Made by a program: the position numbers and the translations under genes. This document shows, one piece after another, positions 1 through 9,255 of a DNA stretch of 64,000 nucleotides. The DNA lies in assembly GCA_965198655.1 (NCBI GenBank), contig OZ240668.1, forward strand, positions 2,666,001 through 2,730,000. Reading direction: 5' to 3'. The stretch's first letter is position 1; the number at the start of each line of letters is the position of its first letter. Under the pieces are notes generated by a model. The model was not told the DNA's origin and ran no database searches. It saw only the letters and a program-made list of their open reading frames with translations. Source of the stretch: Lichenicola sp965198655 (GTDB taxonomy: Bacteria > Pseudomonadota > Alphaproteobacteria > Acetobacterales > Acetobacteraceae).

Positions 1-17
1 GTCCCGGACGCCGACGC

Positions 18-1790
18 ATGATCACCTCCCCCGACCTGTCCCAGGGCGCCGTGCTGGAGGGGGACGGCGTCCGGTTCCGGCTCTGGGCGCCGGGGTGCGA
101 AACCGTGTCGCTGGTGCTGCAGGCGGATGACCGCGTGCTGCCAATGCAGGCACAACCCGACGGCTTCCACGAGGCGCACGTTCCGGGCATCGGCGCCGGC
201 ACGCTCTACCGCTACCGGCTGCCGGACGGGTTGGATGTTCCCGATCCGGCCTCGCGGTTCCAGCCGCAGGACGTGCACGGGCCGAGCGAGGTGATCGACC
301 CGAACGCGTATCGCTGGACCGAGCACTGGCAGGGGCGCTCTTGGGACGAGGTGGTGCTCTACGAGCTGCACGTCGGCGCGTTCACCCCGGAAGGCACGTT
401 CCGCGCCGCCGTGGCCAAGCTCGATCACCTGGCGGACCTGGGCGTGACCGCGATCGAGATCATGCCGATCGCGGATTTTCCCGGCCGTCGCAACTGGGGC
501 TATGATGGCGTGCTGCCCTACGCGCCCGACTCCAGCTATGGCCGCCCGGACGAGCTGAAGGCACTGGTCGAGGCGGCGCACGCGTGCGGGATCGCGGTGT
601 TGCTCGACGTGGTCTACAACCATTTCGGCCCTGACGGGAACTACCTGCCGGTCTACGCGCCGGCCTTCTTCACCGACCGGCACAAGACCCCCTGGGGAGC
701 CGCGATCAACTACGACGGCGAGCACGCGGCACCGGTGCGCGAGTTTGTCATCGGCAACGCCCTTTACTGGATCCGCGAGTTCCACCTCGACGGGCTGCGC
801 TTCGACGCCGTGCACGCCATCATCGACGACAGCGAACGGCATCTGCTCGACGAGCTGGCCGAGCGTGTGCGCGCCGCGACCACGCGGCCGCTTCACCTGC
901 TGCTGGAGAACGAGGACAACGACCCGACCCGGCTCGGACGCGAACGCGGGAAACCGGTGCACTACACCGCGCAGTGGAACGACGACGTGCACCACGTGCT
1001 GCACACCGCCGCGACGCACGAGCGCACCGGCTACTACGCCGACTACGAGGGCGACACCGATCTGCTCGGCAAAGCCCTGGCCGAAGGGTTTGGCTATCAG
1101 GGACAGATGATGCCCTACCGCGGCAGCGCGCGCGGGGCGCCCAGCGCCGAGCTGCCGCCGGGCGCGTTCGTCGCCTTCATCCAGAACCACGACCAGGTCG
1201 GCAACCGCGCCTTCGGCGAGCGCCTCGGCAGCATTGCCAAGCCGGAGGCGATGCGTGCCCTGGCTGCGACGTACCTGCTGCTTCCGCAGGCGCCGATGAT
1301 CTTCATGGGCGAGGAATGGGGCGCAGGGCAGCCCTTCCCGTTCTTCTGCGACTTCAAGGGCGACCTGGCCGAGGCGGTGCGCAAGGGCAGGCGGGAGGAG
1401 TTCGCCCGGTTCCCCGAGTTCCAGGACCCGGCCATGCGCGACCGCATCCCCGACCCGCTGGCGGAATCGACCTTCGAGTCGGCGAAGCTGGACTGGTCGG
1501 CGATGGACCAGCGCCTCCTGTCGCTCTACCGCGACCTCATCGCCGTGCGCCGGGAGCACGTCGTGCCGCTGCTGCCTGCGATCACCCGCGGCGGCAGCGC
1601 CACGACCCTCGGCGACGGCGCGGTCGAGCTGCGCTGGCACGCGGGCGAGCGGACGCTGGTACTGGCGGCCAACCTGTCCGACGCACGCGTCGACCTTCCC
1701 GCCTCGTCCGGCCGCGTCCTGTGGAGCGAGGGCGACACCGTGCCAACCCTCGGACCATGGTCGGTGCGCTGCACCCTGGAGACCGCATGA
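18..1790 (+). CDS. treZ: Malto-oligosyltrehalose trehalohydrolase (TreZ)
   Basis: This 590-residue enzyme releases trehalose from the end of maltooligosyl-trehalose made by TreY, in the cytoplasm. It has an N-terminal CBM48/immunoglobulin-like domain (about residues 10-95) and then a GH13 alpha-amylase barrel. The barrel shows the nucleophile motif LRFDAVH (Asp near 263), the acid/base Glu in LLLENEDND (near 297) and the NHDQVGNRA motif with the third carboxylate. Length and motif order are normal for TreZ. The stop codon overlaps the treY start (ATGA), so the pair is almost certainly one operon. Upstream partners such as treX or glgB would lie outside the window. The ATG is close to the window edge, so a longer N-terminus cannot be excluded. 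Confidence 0.95.
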   Translation: MITSPDLSQGAVLEGDGVRFRLWAPGCETVSLVLQADDRVLPMQAQPDGFHEAHVPGIGAGTLYRYRLPDGLDVPDPASRFQPQDVHGPSEVIDPNAYRWTEHWQGRSWDEVVLYELHVGAFTPEGTFRAAVAKLDHLADLGVTAIEIMPIADFPGRRNWGYDGVLPYAPDSSYGRPDELKALVEAAHACGIAVLLDVVYNHFGPDGNYLPVYAPAFFTDRHKTPWGAAINYDGEHAAPVREFVIGNALYWIREFHLDGLRFDAVHAIIDDSERHLLDELAERVRAATTRPLHLLLENEDNDPTRLGRERGKPVHYTAQWNDDVHHVLHTAATHERTGYYADYEGDTDLLGKALAEGFGYQGQMMPYRGSARGAPSAELPPGAFVAFIQNHDQVGNRAFGERLGSIAKPEAMRALAATYLLLPQAPMIFMGEEWGAGQPFPFFCDFKGDLAEAVRKGRREEFARFPEFQDPAMRDRIPDPLAESTFESAKLDWSAMDQRLLSLYRDLIAVRREHVVPLLPAITRGGSATTLGDGAVELRWHAGERTLVLAANLSDARVDLPASSGRVLWSEGDTVPTLGPWSVRCTLETA

Positions 1791-4531
1791 GCATCATCCC
1801 ACGCGCCACCTACCGGCTCCAGTTCCACGCGGGGTATGGCTTCCGCGACGCCACCGCGCTGGCGCCCTATCTCGGCCGTCTGGGCGTCAGCCACGTCTAC
1901 GCCTCGCCCTATCTCAAGGCTCGTCCCGGCTCCACGCACGGCTACGACATCACCGACCACCAGGCGCTCAACCCGGAGCTCGGCACCGAGGCCGACTTCG
2001 CCGCCATGGTGCAGGCATTCCGCCGCGAGGGCCTGGGCCAGATCCTCGACTTCGTGCCCAACCATATGGGCGTCGGTGGCTCGGACAACCCGCTCTGGCT
2101 CGACGTGTTGGAATGGGGCGCGGACAGCCAGCACGCCGGCTGGTTCGACATCGACTGGGATCCGGACCGTCGCTACCTGCTGAACAAGCTGCTGGTGCCG
2201 TTCCTGGGCGACCAGTACGGGGTCGAGCTCAAGGCCGGCAACCTCCTGCTCAAGTACGACGCCGACGAGGGCAGCCTGGCGGTGTGGGCCTACGACATCC
2301 ACAAGCTGCCGATCTGCCCTCTGCAGTACGACCGCGTGCTGGGTCATGCCGATCCGGGCCTCGACCGGTTATCCGACCTGTTCTCCGACCTGCCGATGTG
2401 GCGGCCGCAGGTGGCCGAACGCGCCGGTACGCTGAAGGCGGAGCTGGCGGCGCTGCTGCGCGAGAATGACGCAAGCCGTGCGGCGCTGGAGGAACAGGTC
2501 GCCGCCCTGAACGCCGACTGGCGGGCGCTGGACGGGCTGATCCAGGAGCAGCATTGGCGCGTCGCCTATTACGGCGTCGCCGGCGACGACATCAACTACC
2601 GCCGGTTCTTCAATATCAACGACCTCGCCGGCTTGCGCATGGAGCTGCCGGAGGTGTTCCGACACGCCCATGCCCGGATCGTGCCGATGATCGAGGATGG
2701 CACGCTGGACGGCATCCGGCTCGACCACGTCGACGGCCTGCTGGACCCGAAGCGCTATTTCGCCGACCTGCGTGCCGCCTCGGACCGCCCGTTCTACCTG
2801 GTGATCGAGAAGATCCTCGCAGCCCATGAGCAGCTCCGCGAGGATTGGCCGGTCGAGGGCACCACCGGCTACGACTTCACCAACCTCGTTCTCGGCGCGA
2901 TGATCGATCCGGCCGCCGAGGAGCGCTTCACCGAGACCTATCGCAGCTTTACCGGCCTTGGCGAGCCGTTCGAGCAGATCGTGCGCGACTGCAAGATACG
3001 GATCATGGAAAACGAGATGGCGAGCGAGCTGAACGTGCTCGGCCGGGATGCCGGCCGTATCGCGCGCCAGAACCCGATGACCGCCGACTTCACACGCAAC
3101 ATCCTGCAGCGCGCGATCAAGCAGATCGTCGCGCACTTCCCGGTCTACCGCACCTATATCGACATGGACGGCACCCAGGAGGCCGCCGACCGACGCGACC
3201 TCGACTGGGCGATGGCGCGCGCCAGGCGGGCCGATCCGAACATCGACCCGTCGGCGTTCGACTTCCTGCACGGCGTGCTGTCCGGCGAAACCGTGGCCAA
3301 GCCGCGGTCGGGCTTCAACCGGATCGCGGTGCTGCGCTTCGCCATGAAGCTGCAGCAGTACTCCGGCCCGGTGATGGCCAAGGGCCTGGAGGACACCACC
3401 TTCTACCGCTACAACCGGATGGTGGCCCTGAACGAGGTCGGCGGCGAGCCGGACCGGTTCGGCATCGCGGCGTCCGCGTTCCACAAGGCAAACGCGCTCA
3501 GGGCCAAGAACTGGCCGCATTCCATGCTCGGCACCTCCACCCATGACACCAAGCGCGGCGAGGACACGCGCGCGCGCCTCGCCGTGCTGTCGGATCTGCC
3601 CGAGGAGTGGACCCGCCAGGTGACCACCTGGAGCCGCCTGCTCCGCGCCCGACGCGGCGACCTGGACGGCACCGCAGCACCCGACCGCAACGACGAGTAC
3701 CTGCTCTACCAGCTCCTGGTCGGTACTTGGCCGGTGGAGTTGCTGGAGGGCACCGACCAGGACGCGCTCGACACCTATGGCAAGCGTCTCGCCGGCGCGC
3801 TGGAGAAGTCGATGCGCGAGGCCAAGCTGCATTCCGGCTGGTCGTCGCCGGACGCCGCCTACGAGGAGGCGATGCAGTCCTTCGCTCGCGACGCGCTGGA
3901 CACCAGCCGTGGCGGCTTCCTGGCCTCCTTCCTGCCCTTCGCGCAGCGCGTAGCCCGGCTGGGCGCGCAGAACAGCCTGATCCAGGTGGTGATGAAGCTC
4001 ACCCTGCCCGGGGTGCCGGACATCTACCAGGGCTGCGAGCTGTGGGACCTGAGCCTGATGGATCCCGACAACCGTCGGCCGGTCGACTACGCCCTGCGGC
4101 AGGACGCGCTGTCGGAGCTGTCGCGCGCCCTGTCCGATCCGGATGGTCGCGCGAGGCTGATGGCGGGGCTGATGGAGGGCTGGCAGGACGGGCGCGTCAA
4201 GCTCGCCGTCACCGCGGTGCTGCTCGACCTGCGTCGCAGGCTGCCGACGCTGTTCGCCGACGGCGGCTACGAGCCGCTGCCGATCGAGGGCACCAGGGCG
4301 GAGCGGGCGATCGCCTATAGCCGCAAGGAAGGCGACGACCGGGTGCTGGTGCTGATGGCGCGCTATCCCGGTCAGCGCGACGCCGATCCCGGCTGGGGCG
4401 ACACGACAATCGCCTTGCCGGATGGGCGCTGGGTCGACCTGCTCGGCGGCAGGGCGTTCGAGGGCGGCGACCGGGTGCCGCTCGACCAACTGTTCGGCGC
4501 CCTGCCGGCACTGGTGCTGCAACCGGGCTGA
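1787..4531 (+). CDS. treY: Malto-oligosyltrehalose synthase (TreY)
   Basis: TreY converts the reducing-end glucose of maltodextrins to an alpha,alpha-1,1 linkage, giving the TreZ substrate. The protein is 914 residues. Its N-terminus (SIIPRATYRLQFHAGYGF) is the family's conserved start and fixes the ATG at 1787, although the open frame runs further upstream inside treZ. GH13 signatures are visible: the nucleophile region IRLDHVDGLLDP (Asp near residue 313), VIEKILA with the catalytic Glu, and STHDTKRGEDTRAR with the transition-state Asp. The 4-nt ATGA overlap with treZ implies translational coupling. Together the two genes make trehalose from glycogen or maltodextrin, usually for osmotic or desiccation protection. 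Confidence 0.95.
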   Translation: MSIIPRATYRLQFHAGYGFRDATALAPYLGRLGVSHVYASPYLKARPGSTHGYDITDHQALNPELGTEADFAAMVQAFRREGLGQILDFVPNHMGVGGSDNPLWLDVLEWGADSQHAGWFDIDWDPDRRYLLNKLLVPFLGDQYGVELKAGNLLLKYDADEGSLAVWAYDIHKLPICPLQYDRVLGHADPGLDRLSDLFSDLPMWRPQVAERAGTLKAELAALLRENDASRAALEEQVAALNADWRALDGLIQEQHWRVAYYGVAGDDINYRRFFNINDLAGLRMELPEVFRHAHARIVPMIEDGTLDGIRLDHVDGLLDPKRYFADLRAASDRPFYLVIEKILAAHEQLREDWPVEGTTGYDFTNLVLGAMIDPAAEERFTETYRSFTGLGEPFEQIVRDCKIRIMENEMASELNVLGRDAGRIARQNPMTADFTRNILQRAIKQIVAHFPVYRTYIDMDGTQEAADRRDLDWAMARARRADPNIDPSAFDFLHGVLSGETVAKPRSGFNRIAVLRFAMKLQQYSGPVMAKGLEDTTFYRYNRMVALNEVGGEPDRFGIAASAFHKANALRAKNWPHSMLGTSTHDTKRGEDTRARLAVLSDLPEEWTRQVTTWSRLLRARRGDLDGTAAPDRNDEYLLYQLLVGTWPVELLEGTDQDALDTYGKRLAGALEKSMREAKLHSGWSSPDAAYEEAMQSFARDALDTSRGGFLASFLPFAQRVARLGAQNSLIQVVMKLTLPGVPDIYQGCELWDLSLMDPDNRRPVDYALRQDALSELSRALSDPDGRARLMAGLMEGWQDGRVKLAVTAVLLDLRRRLPTLFADGGYEPLPIEGTRAERAIAYSRKEGDDRVLVLMARYPGQRDADPGWGDTTIALPDGRWVDLLGGRAFEGGDRVPLDQLFGALPALVLQPG

Positions 4532-4608
4532 AGCGGACCGGTCGGCACTGCGGGTGACAAGCGCCGCGCCACGCGCCTATCCTGCGGCCGCAGCCATGGA
4601 GGCAGGCC

Positions 4609-5160
4609 ATGACCGATCCTCAGGACGGGGACCTGGTGCCGGCACCCACGCCGCGCTTCACCCACGCCGAGATCGAGGCGTTGTATTTCGACGCCGCCCG
4701 TGGGGGCCAGGAGGATCTGCTCGAGCAGTTCCTCGACGCCGGCGCCGATCCGAACCGGTCTGATCCGCGCGGCTATACCCCGCTGATGCTGGCCTCCTAT
4801 AACGGCCACGAGGCCGCCACCGCCCTGCTGCTCCGTCGCGGCGCCGTGCCCGATCTTCCGGACGCCAAGGGCAGCACCGCCTTGTGCGGCGTCGCCTTCA
4901 AAGGCGACATCGCCATCGCCCGGCTGTTGCTGGACGCGGGTGCCGCGATCGACCGGCCCAACCACGTCGGACGGACGCCGCTGATCTTCGCGGTCATGTT
5001 CAAGCGCGAGGCGATGGCGCATGTCCTGCTCGAACACGGTGCCGACCCGTCGCACCGCGACGGCGAGGGCACCACCGCCCTGTTCCTGGCCGAGCGCCAC
5101 GGCAGCAACGCCCTCGCCAGTCGGATGCGCGCCTTGGCTCCGGAGCGTGCCCAAGCCTGA
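4609..5160 (+). CDS. Ankyrin-repeat protein
   Basis: This 183-residue protein is built almost entirely of ankyrin repeats. At least four units are recognisable from about residue 20 to 165, with the motifs GYTPLMLASYNGH, GSTALCGVAFKGD, GRTPLIFAVMFKR and GTTALFLAERHG. No signal peptide is seen, so it is probably cytoplasmic. The ATG is preceded by GGAGG at 4598-4602 with good spacing. Ankyrin repeats mediate protein-protein contacts and the partner is unknown. It lies 77 bases after treY, so read-through from the trehalose genes is possible but not shown. Confidence 0.88.
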   Translation: MTDPQDGDLVPAPTPRFTHAEIEALYFDAARGGQEDLLEQFLDAGADPNRSDPRGYTPLMLASYNGHEAATALLLRRGAVPDLPDAKGSTALCGVAFKGDIAIARLLLDAGAAIDRPNHVGRTPLIFAVMFKREAMAHVLLEHGADPSHRDGEGTTALFLAERHGSNALASRMRALAPERAQA

Positions 5161-5245
5161 TCGGCACGCTGATCGGGATCACCGGCCGGCGCAACTCGCG
5201 GCCATGGACGCTGTTGATCGACCGGCTGTCGCACCGGGAGATCAC

Positions 5246-5800
5246 ATGACAGAACCGGTGCGCGGCGCCGATCGGGTCAACGACGAGTTAGAGGTCGGCT
5301 ACGACGAGGTGTTCGAGCAGCGCTGGAACGTCGCCCAGAACGTTGGCCTGGTGGTGATGGTCCTGTTCCTGCTGGTCTGCGTGTCCGGCCTGCTGGGCCG
5401 CGGCCCGTTCAGCCATCGCACCGCCAGCGCCCCGGACAAGTCCCTGCAGGTCGACTACGAGCCGGCGGCGCGGGAAGGAACCCCGACCCAGGTCACGCTG
5501 CGCCTGCCCAACACCGGCGAAACGCCGGTGCAGGTAAGCGTGTTCCTATCCGGCAACATGGCCGAGCCGATGGGGCTCAGCCGCACCGTGCCGGACGCGG
5601 TGTCGACCATGGTCGGCACCCAGGGACTGGTGCTGCGCTTCGTCGTGGCCCCGCTGCAGGCCGACGCGAAGATCCGGCTCGACGCCCTGCCGGCCTCGGC
5701 CGGCATCGTCCACCTCCAGGCCTGGACCGGCGCCGACGCGCAGGTGGACCTGCCCGACCCGCAGCACAGCGTGCACTGGACCCAGGTCGTGCTGCCATGA
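5246..5800 (+). CDS. Conserved single-span membrane protein
   Basis: This 184-residue protein is of a type I do not recognise by name. After a polar N-terminus there is one transmembrane helix (about residues 33-52, VGLVVMVLFLLVCVSGLLG). An outside domain of about 130 residues follows, rich in beta-type sequence and resembling an immunoglobulin-like or CARDB-like fold. The ATG at 5246 is favoured over upstream in-frame starts because GGGAG lies five bases before it and the upstream residues are not conserved-looking. The next gene, a DUF421 membrane protein, follows after 67 bases on the same strand, so the two may work together at the membrane. Confidence 0.75.
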   Translation: MTEPVRGADRVNDELEVGYDEVFEQRWNVAQNVGLVVMVLFLLVCVSGLLGRGPFSHRTASAPDKSLQVDYEPAAREGTPTQVTLRLPNTGETPVQVSVFLSGNMAEPMGLSRTVPDAVSTMVGTQGLVLRFVVAPLQADAKIRLDALPASAGIVHLQAWTGADAQVDLPDPQHSVHWTQVVLP

Positions 5801-5867
5801 ACCGGGTTGCCCTGAACCAAGCTGTCACGAGCCGCTCGGGCCGGGCTGACGACCGGGAGCGTCGGCC

Positions 5868-6308
5868 GTGAACGTCATCCTTCGGGCCGCGGCCGCCTAC
5901 TGGATCCTGCTGTTCGCGTTGCGCTTCCTGGGGCGCCGCACGTCGAGCCAACTGGCGCCGCTCGACCTCGTGGTGCTGTTCCTGGTCGCCGGCACCACCC
6001 TGACCGGCGTGCTCAGCGACGAGCACTCGGTCACCGCCGGGGTCAGCGTGGTGGTCACCTTCGGCCTGATGCACCGACTGGTGGGCTGGCTGAAGGTGCA
6101 CTCGCCCCGGTTCGGCCGCATCGTCGACGGCACGCCGGTCATCGTGTACGAGAACGGCCAGTTCCAGGAACGCCGGATGCGCCAGCTCAACATCCAGACG
6201 TCGGATATCATGTACGCGGTGCGACAGCGCGGCCTGCACGAGATCGCCCAGGTGCGCTACGCGATCGCCGAGCGCGACGGCAAGATCTCCATCATCGTCC
6301 AGGAATAG
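5868..6308 (+). CDS. DUF421 (YetF-like) membrane protein
   Basis: This 146-residue protein has the DUF421/YetF layout. Hydrophobic helices span about residues 5-75, including a FALRFLGRR motif just after the first helix. A soluble C-terminal domain follows, with the family-typical VYENGQFQERRMRQLNI and a final segment predicted to be beta. It starts with GTG, supported by GGGAG at 5855-5859. It is at the short end for the family. The function of the family is poorly defined. The gene sits between a single-span membrane protein and a DMT-type protein, all on the same strand. Confidence 0.85.
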   Translation: MNVILRAAAAYWILLFALRFLGRRTSSQLAPLDLVVLFLVAGTTLTGVLSDEHSVTAGVSVVVTFGLMHRLVGWLKVHSPRFGRIVDGTPVIVYENGQFQERRMRQLNIQTSDIMYAVRQRGLHEIAQVRYAIAERDGKISIIVQE

Positions 6309-6339
6309 CGCGGCAGGCGCCGCGGGCGGGACCGACAGC

Positions 6340-6780
6340 ATGTATCTCGGCTATGCCTTCGTGGCCTTTGTCGGCCTGCTCAACGCCGTGCATTCGGGCA
6401 CCAACGCCACGCTGATGCGCACCCTTGCCCGCCCCTGGTGGTGCACGCTGTTCGTGTGCGCCATCTCCGGAGCCGCCGCTGGGGTGGGCCTGCTGCTCAG
6501 CCGCGAGCCGTTCCCGGCCGGGTCCGGCTTCGCGCAGACGCCCTGGTGGGCCTGGCTCGGCACCGTGATCGCGGTGGTGCCGATCGTCGCCACAATCCTG
6601 TTCGCGGGCAGGCTCGGGGCCGCCAGCTACAACGGCATCGTGGTGACGGCGACCCTGGTCTCGGCCATCCTGCTCGACCATTTCGGCGTGGTCGGGTTCG
6701 AGCGCCATCCGGCGACGCTGTGGCGGATCGTCGGCGGCGGGCTGATGATCGGCGGCCTGGTCCTGGTCTGCCTGTTCTGA
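6340..6780 (+). CDS. DMT-superfamily (DUF606/YdcZ) membrane protein
   Basis: This 146-residue, very hydrophobic protein has about five transmembrane helices and the DUF606 layout. It opens with an N-terminal FVGLLNAVHSGTNATL stretch and carries a RLGAASYNGIVVTATLVSAILLD-like core followed by GGGLMIGGLVLV. Family members are half-size members of the drug/metabolite transporter superfamily; the substrate is unknown here. It begins 31 bases after the DUF421 gene. A palindromic intergenic repeat starts about 15 bases after its stop. Confidence 0.85.
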   Translation: MYLGYAFVAFVGLLNAVHSGTNATLMRTLARPWWCTLFVCAISGAAAGVGLLLSREPFPAGSGFAQTPWWAWLGTVIAVVPIVATILFAGRLGAASYNGIVVTATLVSAILLDHFGVVGFERHPATLWRIVGGGLMIGGLVLVCLF

Positions 6781-6796
6781 AACGTCGCGAGCAAGG

Positions 6797-6849
6797 AAGG
6801 TCAGGGGCGTTGCCCCTGGACCCCATGAAGGGCGGAGCCCTTCAAACCC
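6797..6849 (+). repeat. Palindromic intergenic repeat, copy 1
   Basis: This segment contains two short dyads in a row, CAGGGGcgttgCCCCTG and AAGGGCggaGCCCTT. It matches the sequence at 16831-16883 read on the opposite strand. The last 33 or so bases of the unit (from CTGGACCCC to CTTCAAACCC) are the same in both copies apart from two substitutions. It lies between two convergent genes, the DUF606 gene and the PEBP-like gene. It resembles REP-type palindromic elements and could also act as a bidirectional transcription end. Confidence 0.8.
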
Positions 6850-6867
6850 AGGGAGTCCCCCCTTTTG

Positions 6868-7443
6868 CTAGGTCCGCTCGTAGGTCCCGACCAGCGTTCC
6901 GCGCGCAATCACGTGTCCTTTCAGGGCCGCGACCAGGGCGCTGCGTCCCGGCACGCTGTCGAACTCCGGCACGGTGTCCAGAGCGAACACCTGGAACGCA
7001 TAGGCGTGCGGCCCGTGCCCGCGCGGCGGGTCGGGCGGCAGGTAGGCGCGCTGCATGAACGAGTTGCGGCCCATGTCGAGCGGCTCGCCCTCGTGCTGCG
7101 GGCTCGGCAGGGCGCCGGCGGCGAGGCCGCCATCCACCGCCGTCAGACCGGCCAGGATCGCGTGCACCAGCGGCCGCGGGGTCGGGCTGTCCTGGTCCTC
7201 GATCAGCAGCACCAGGCTTTCGGCCTCCGGCGGCACCCCGATCCATTCCAGCGGCGGCGACAGCTTGGCGCCGTCCTCCGTGTACTCGGCCGGGATGGGT
7301 CCGCCTTGCGCGAAGGCGGGCGAGCTGAGCTGGATCACCTCCGGCACCGCGGCAAAGGCGGGATCGGCCGAGACAAGCTTGTCGGCGCCGCTGCGCACGC
7401 TCTGTAGCGCGCGTCCGGCGCCGGCGGGGATGTTCTGCAGCAT
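6868..7443 (-). CDS. YbhB/YbcL family Raf-kinase-inhibitor-like (PEBP) protein
   Basis: This 191-residue protein has the bacterial PEBP fold. The ligand-pocket motif is visible as VLLIEDQDSPTPRPLVHAI (about residue 85 on), followed by the conserved PPDPPRGHGPHAYAF stretch. The start is placed at 7443 because AGGAGG lies at 7451-7456, seven bases upstream; an upstream in-frame ATG at 7491 has no such site. No signal peptide is seen. Cytoplasmic bacterial members (YbhB-like) have no settled function. It is convergent with the DUF606 gene and divergent from hisC. Confidence 0.9.
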   Translation of the reverse strand: MLQNIPAGAGRALQSVRSGADKLVSADPAFAAVPEVIQLSSPAFAQGGPIPAEYTEDGAKLSPPLEWIGVPPEAESLVLLIEDQDSPTPRPLVHAILAGLTAVDGGLAAGALPSPQHEGEPLDMGRNSFMQRAYLPPDPPRGHGPHAYAFQVFALDTVPEFDSVPGRSALVAALKGHVIARGTLVGTYERT

Positions 7444-7571
7444 GGGCAGGCCTCCTGTCTGGATGCTTGCCTTCACGTCCCGCGCCGGCAAACCGTTCCG
7501 CCCCTCGCGACACCGTGCGGCTCCGGCCCTATATGAAGCGCCCCGCCCACCCCAACCGTTCGGACCCGTGC

Positions 7572-8642
7572 ATGAGCCGCTTCTGGAGTGACCGCGTCCA
7601 CGGCCTGGTGCCCTACGTGCCGGGCGAGCAGCCGCGACGCGCCGGGCTGGTCAAGCTCAACACCAACGAGTGCCCGTACGGTCCCAGCCCGCGCGCGCTC
7701 GACGCGATCCGTGCCGCCACCAGCGACACGCTGCGCCTGTATCCCGATCCCACCAGCTCGGCGCTGCGGGACGCGCTGGCCCGCCACCACGGGATCGACC
7801 GGGCGCAGGTGTTCGTCGGCAACGGCTCCGACGAGGTGCTGGCGCACGCCTTCCAGGGCCTGCTGCGGCACGACGCGCCGCTGCTGTTCCCCGACGTCAC
7901 CTACAGCTTCTATCCAGCGTATTGCCGGCTCTACGACATTCCCTTCGAGACGGTGCCGCTGGATGGGAGCCTTGCCGTCCGCGTCGAGGACTACCGGCGC
8001 CGCTGCGGCGCGATCATCGTTGCCAATCCCAACGCGCCCACCGGCATCGCCCTTGGCCTGGCCGAGATCGAGACCCTGCTCGGCGACCATCCCGACCAGC
8101 CGGTGCTGGTGGACGAGGCCTACGTGGATTTCGGCGCGTCCTCCGCGGTCGGGCTGATCGACCGGCATCCCAACCTGCTGGTGGTGCACACCCTGTCCAA
8201 GTCCAGGGCGCTGGCCGGACTGCGGGTGGGTGCGGCGTTCGGTGACCCGTCGCTGATCGAGGCGCTGGTGCGGGTCAAGGACAGCTTCAACTCCTATCCG
8301 ATCGACCGGCTGGCAGAAGCCGGCGCCGTCGCCGCGATCGAGGACGAGGCCTGGTTCGAGGTCACCCGCGTCCGCATCGTGCGGAGTCGGGAGCGCCTGG
8401 CTGCCGGGCTGGAGCGACTCGGCTTCTCCGTGCTGCCATCGGCGGCCAACTTCTTGTTCGCGCGTCATGCGCGGCGGGGCGGTGCGGCGCTGCAGGCCGC
8501 CCTGCGTGAGGCGGGGGTGCTGGTACGGCACTTCACCGCCCCGCGGATCGCCGACTACCTGCGAATCACGGTCGGCACCGATGCGGAGTGCGGCATCCTG
8601 CTGGATGCGCTGTCGACCATCCTGGCCAGGGAAGCCGCCTGA
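7572..8642 (+). CDS. hisC: Histidinol-phosphate aminotransferase
   Basis: This 356-residue PLP enzyme of aminotransferase fold type I fits HisC, which interconverts imidazole acetol-phosphate and histidinol phosphate in histidine synthesis. It has the N-terminal KLNTNECPYGPSP motif typical of HisC. The PLP lysine lies in HTLSKSRALAGLRVG and the phosphate-binding Arg in the C-terminal YLRITVGT. The start at 7572 gives the usual N-terminus; longer in-frame starts overlap the divergent PEBP promoter. The gene is alone rather than in a his operon, so it could be a second copy with relaxed specificity (for example aromatic amino acids). Confidence 0.88.
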   Translation: MSRFWSDRVHGLVPYVPGEQPRRAGLVKLNTNECPYGPSPRALDAIRAATSDTLRLYPDPTSSALRDALARHHGIDRAQVFVGNGSDEVLAHAFQGLLRHDAPLLFPDVTYSFYPAYCRLYDIPFETVPLDGSLAVRVEDYRRRCGAIIVANPNAPTGIALGLAEIETLLGDHPDQPVLVDEAYVDFGASSAVGLIDRHPNLLVVHTLSKSRALAGLRVGAAFGDPSLIEALVRVKDSFNSYPIDRLAEAGAVAAIEDEAWFEVTRVRIVRSRERLAAGLERLGFSVLPSAANFLFARHARRGGAALQAALREAGVLVRHFTAPRIADYLRITVGTDAECGILLDALSTILAREAA

Positions 8643-8757
8643 AGGATGTCCTGGGCCTCACCTGCGGTCACCGGCCGATCCAGGCCTGACCGCCGAGGTC
8701 GGTCGCAAGATAGCATTCCTGAGTATCCTGTCGTTGGGTCCGGACCCTATCCGGACC

Positions 8758-9255
8758 CTAGTCCGATAGGCGGGCCGGTATCGGAAGAGCTGCCGCAACA
8801 CTTGAGCTTGCCGGAACGACTGTCGGCACAGTTTGCTGTGCTGTCGCCACGGCGGGTGCGATGGGTGCGATCGAGACGTGAGCCTCGCTGGGATAGGTAT
8901 GGTTTGCTCCCGAAGCAGCATCCACGACAGCACCGACGACGCCACCAGCAATAATGTTTGCGAACGTGGCACCGCCAAAGCTTGGTGATTTAGAAACGGT
9001 AGCTGTTTGGTAGCCAGACTTCTCGCAAGTCACGTCCATGTCGTTCTTGCTCTTGCTCACCTGGACGCTGCCCGGCGTCAGGGGTAGAGCCCCCATGGTC
9101 CCACCTTGGCGGGACAGCTTGCAGGATGCTCCCGGCGGGTCAGTGCTGACGGTGACGCTTTGGTTGGGGCCGTTGACGATGGTTGCGCATCCCGACAGGG
9201 CAAGCGAGCTAAGAGAAGGGAAAGGCGCACAAGCACCTCCGGAAGGCGATGACAC
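8758..9255 (-). CDS. Putative lipoprotein, possibly frameshifted in its signal peptide
   Basis: The open frame shows a lipobox, LALSGC, followed by ATIVNGPNQSVTVSTDPPGASCKL. That is a PEGA-like start common in small outer-membrane lipoproteins. A glycine-rich hydrophobic stretch (about residues 97-115) and a Pro/Ala tail follow. The only start in this frame is a GTG at 9255, which gives an N-terminus without the usual basic residues. In the neighbouring frame, from ATG at 9269, a basic-then-hydrophobic leader (SERCHRLPEVLVRLSLL) runs straight into the lipobox if one base is added. See the findings. Function is unknown; it is less GC-rich than the neighbouring genes. Confidence 0.6.
   Translation of the reverse strand: MSSPSGGACAPFPSLSSLALSGCATIVNGPNQSVTVSTDPPGASCKLSRQGGTMGALPLTPGSVQVSKSKNDMDVTCEKSGYQTATVSKSPSFGGATFANIIAGGVVGAVVDAASGANHTYPSEAHVSIAPIAPAVATAQQTVPTVVPASSSVAAALPIPARLSD

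Noticed and set aside
974..1786. Upstream extension of the treY frame
   Set aside because: It lies inside treZ in another frame, is rich in Arg/Ala/Pro, and the conserved TreY N-terminus begins at 1787.
2369..4522. 717-codon open frame opposite treY
   Set aside because: It is antisense to intact treY, with His/Gln/Arg-rich composition typical of reverse frames in GC-rich genes.
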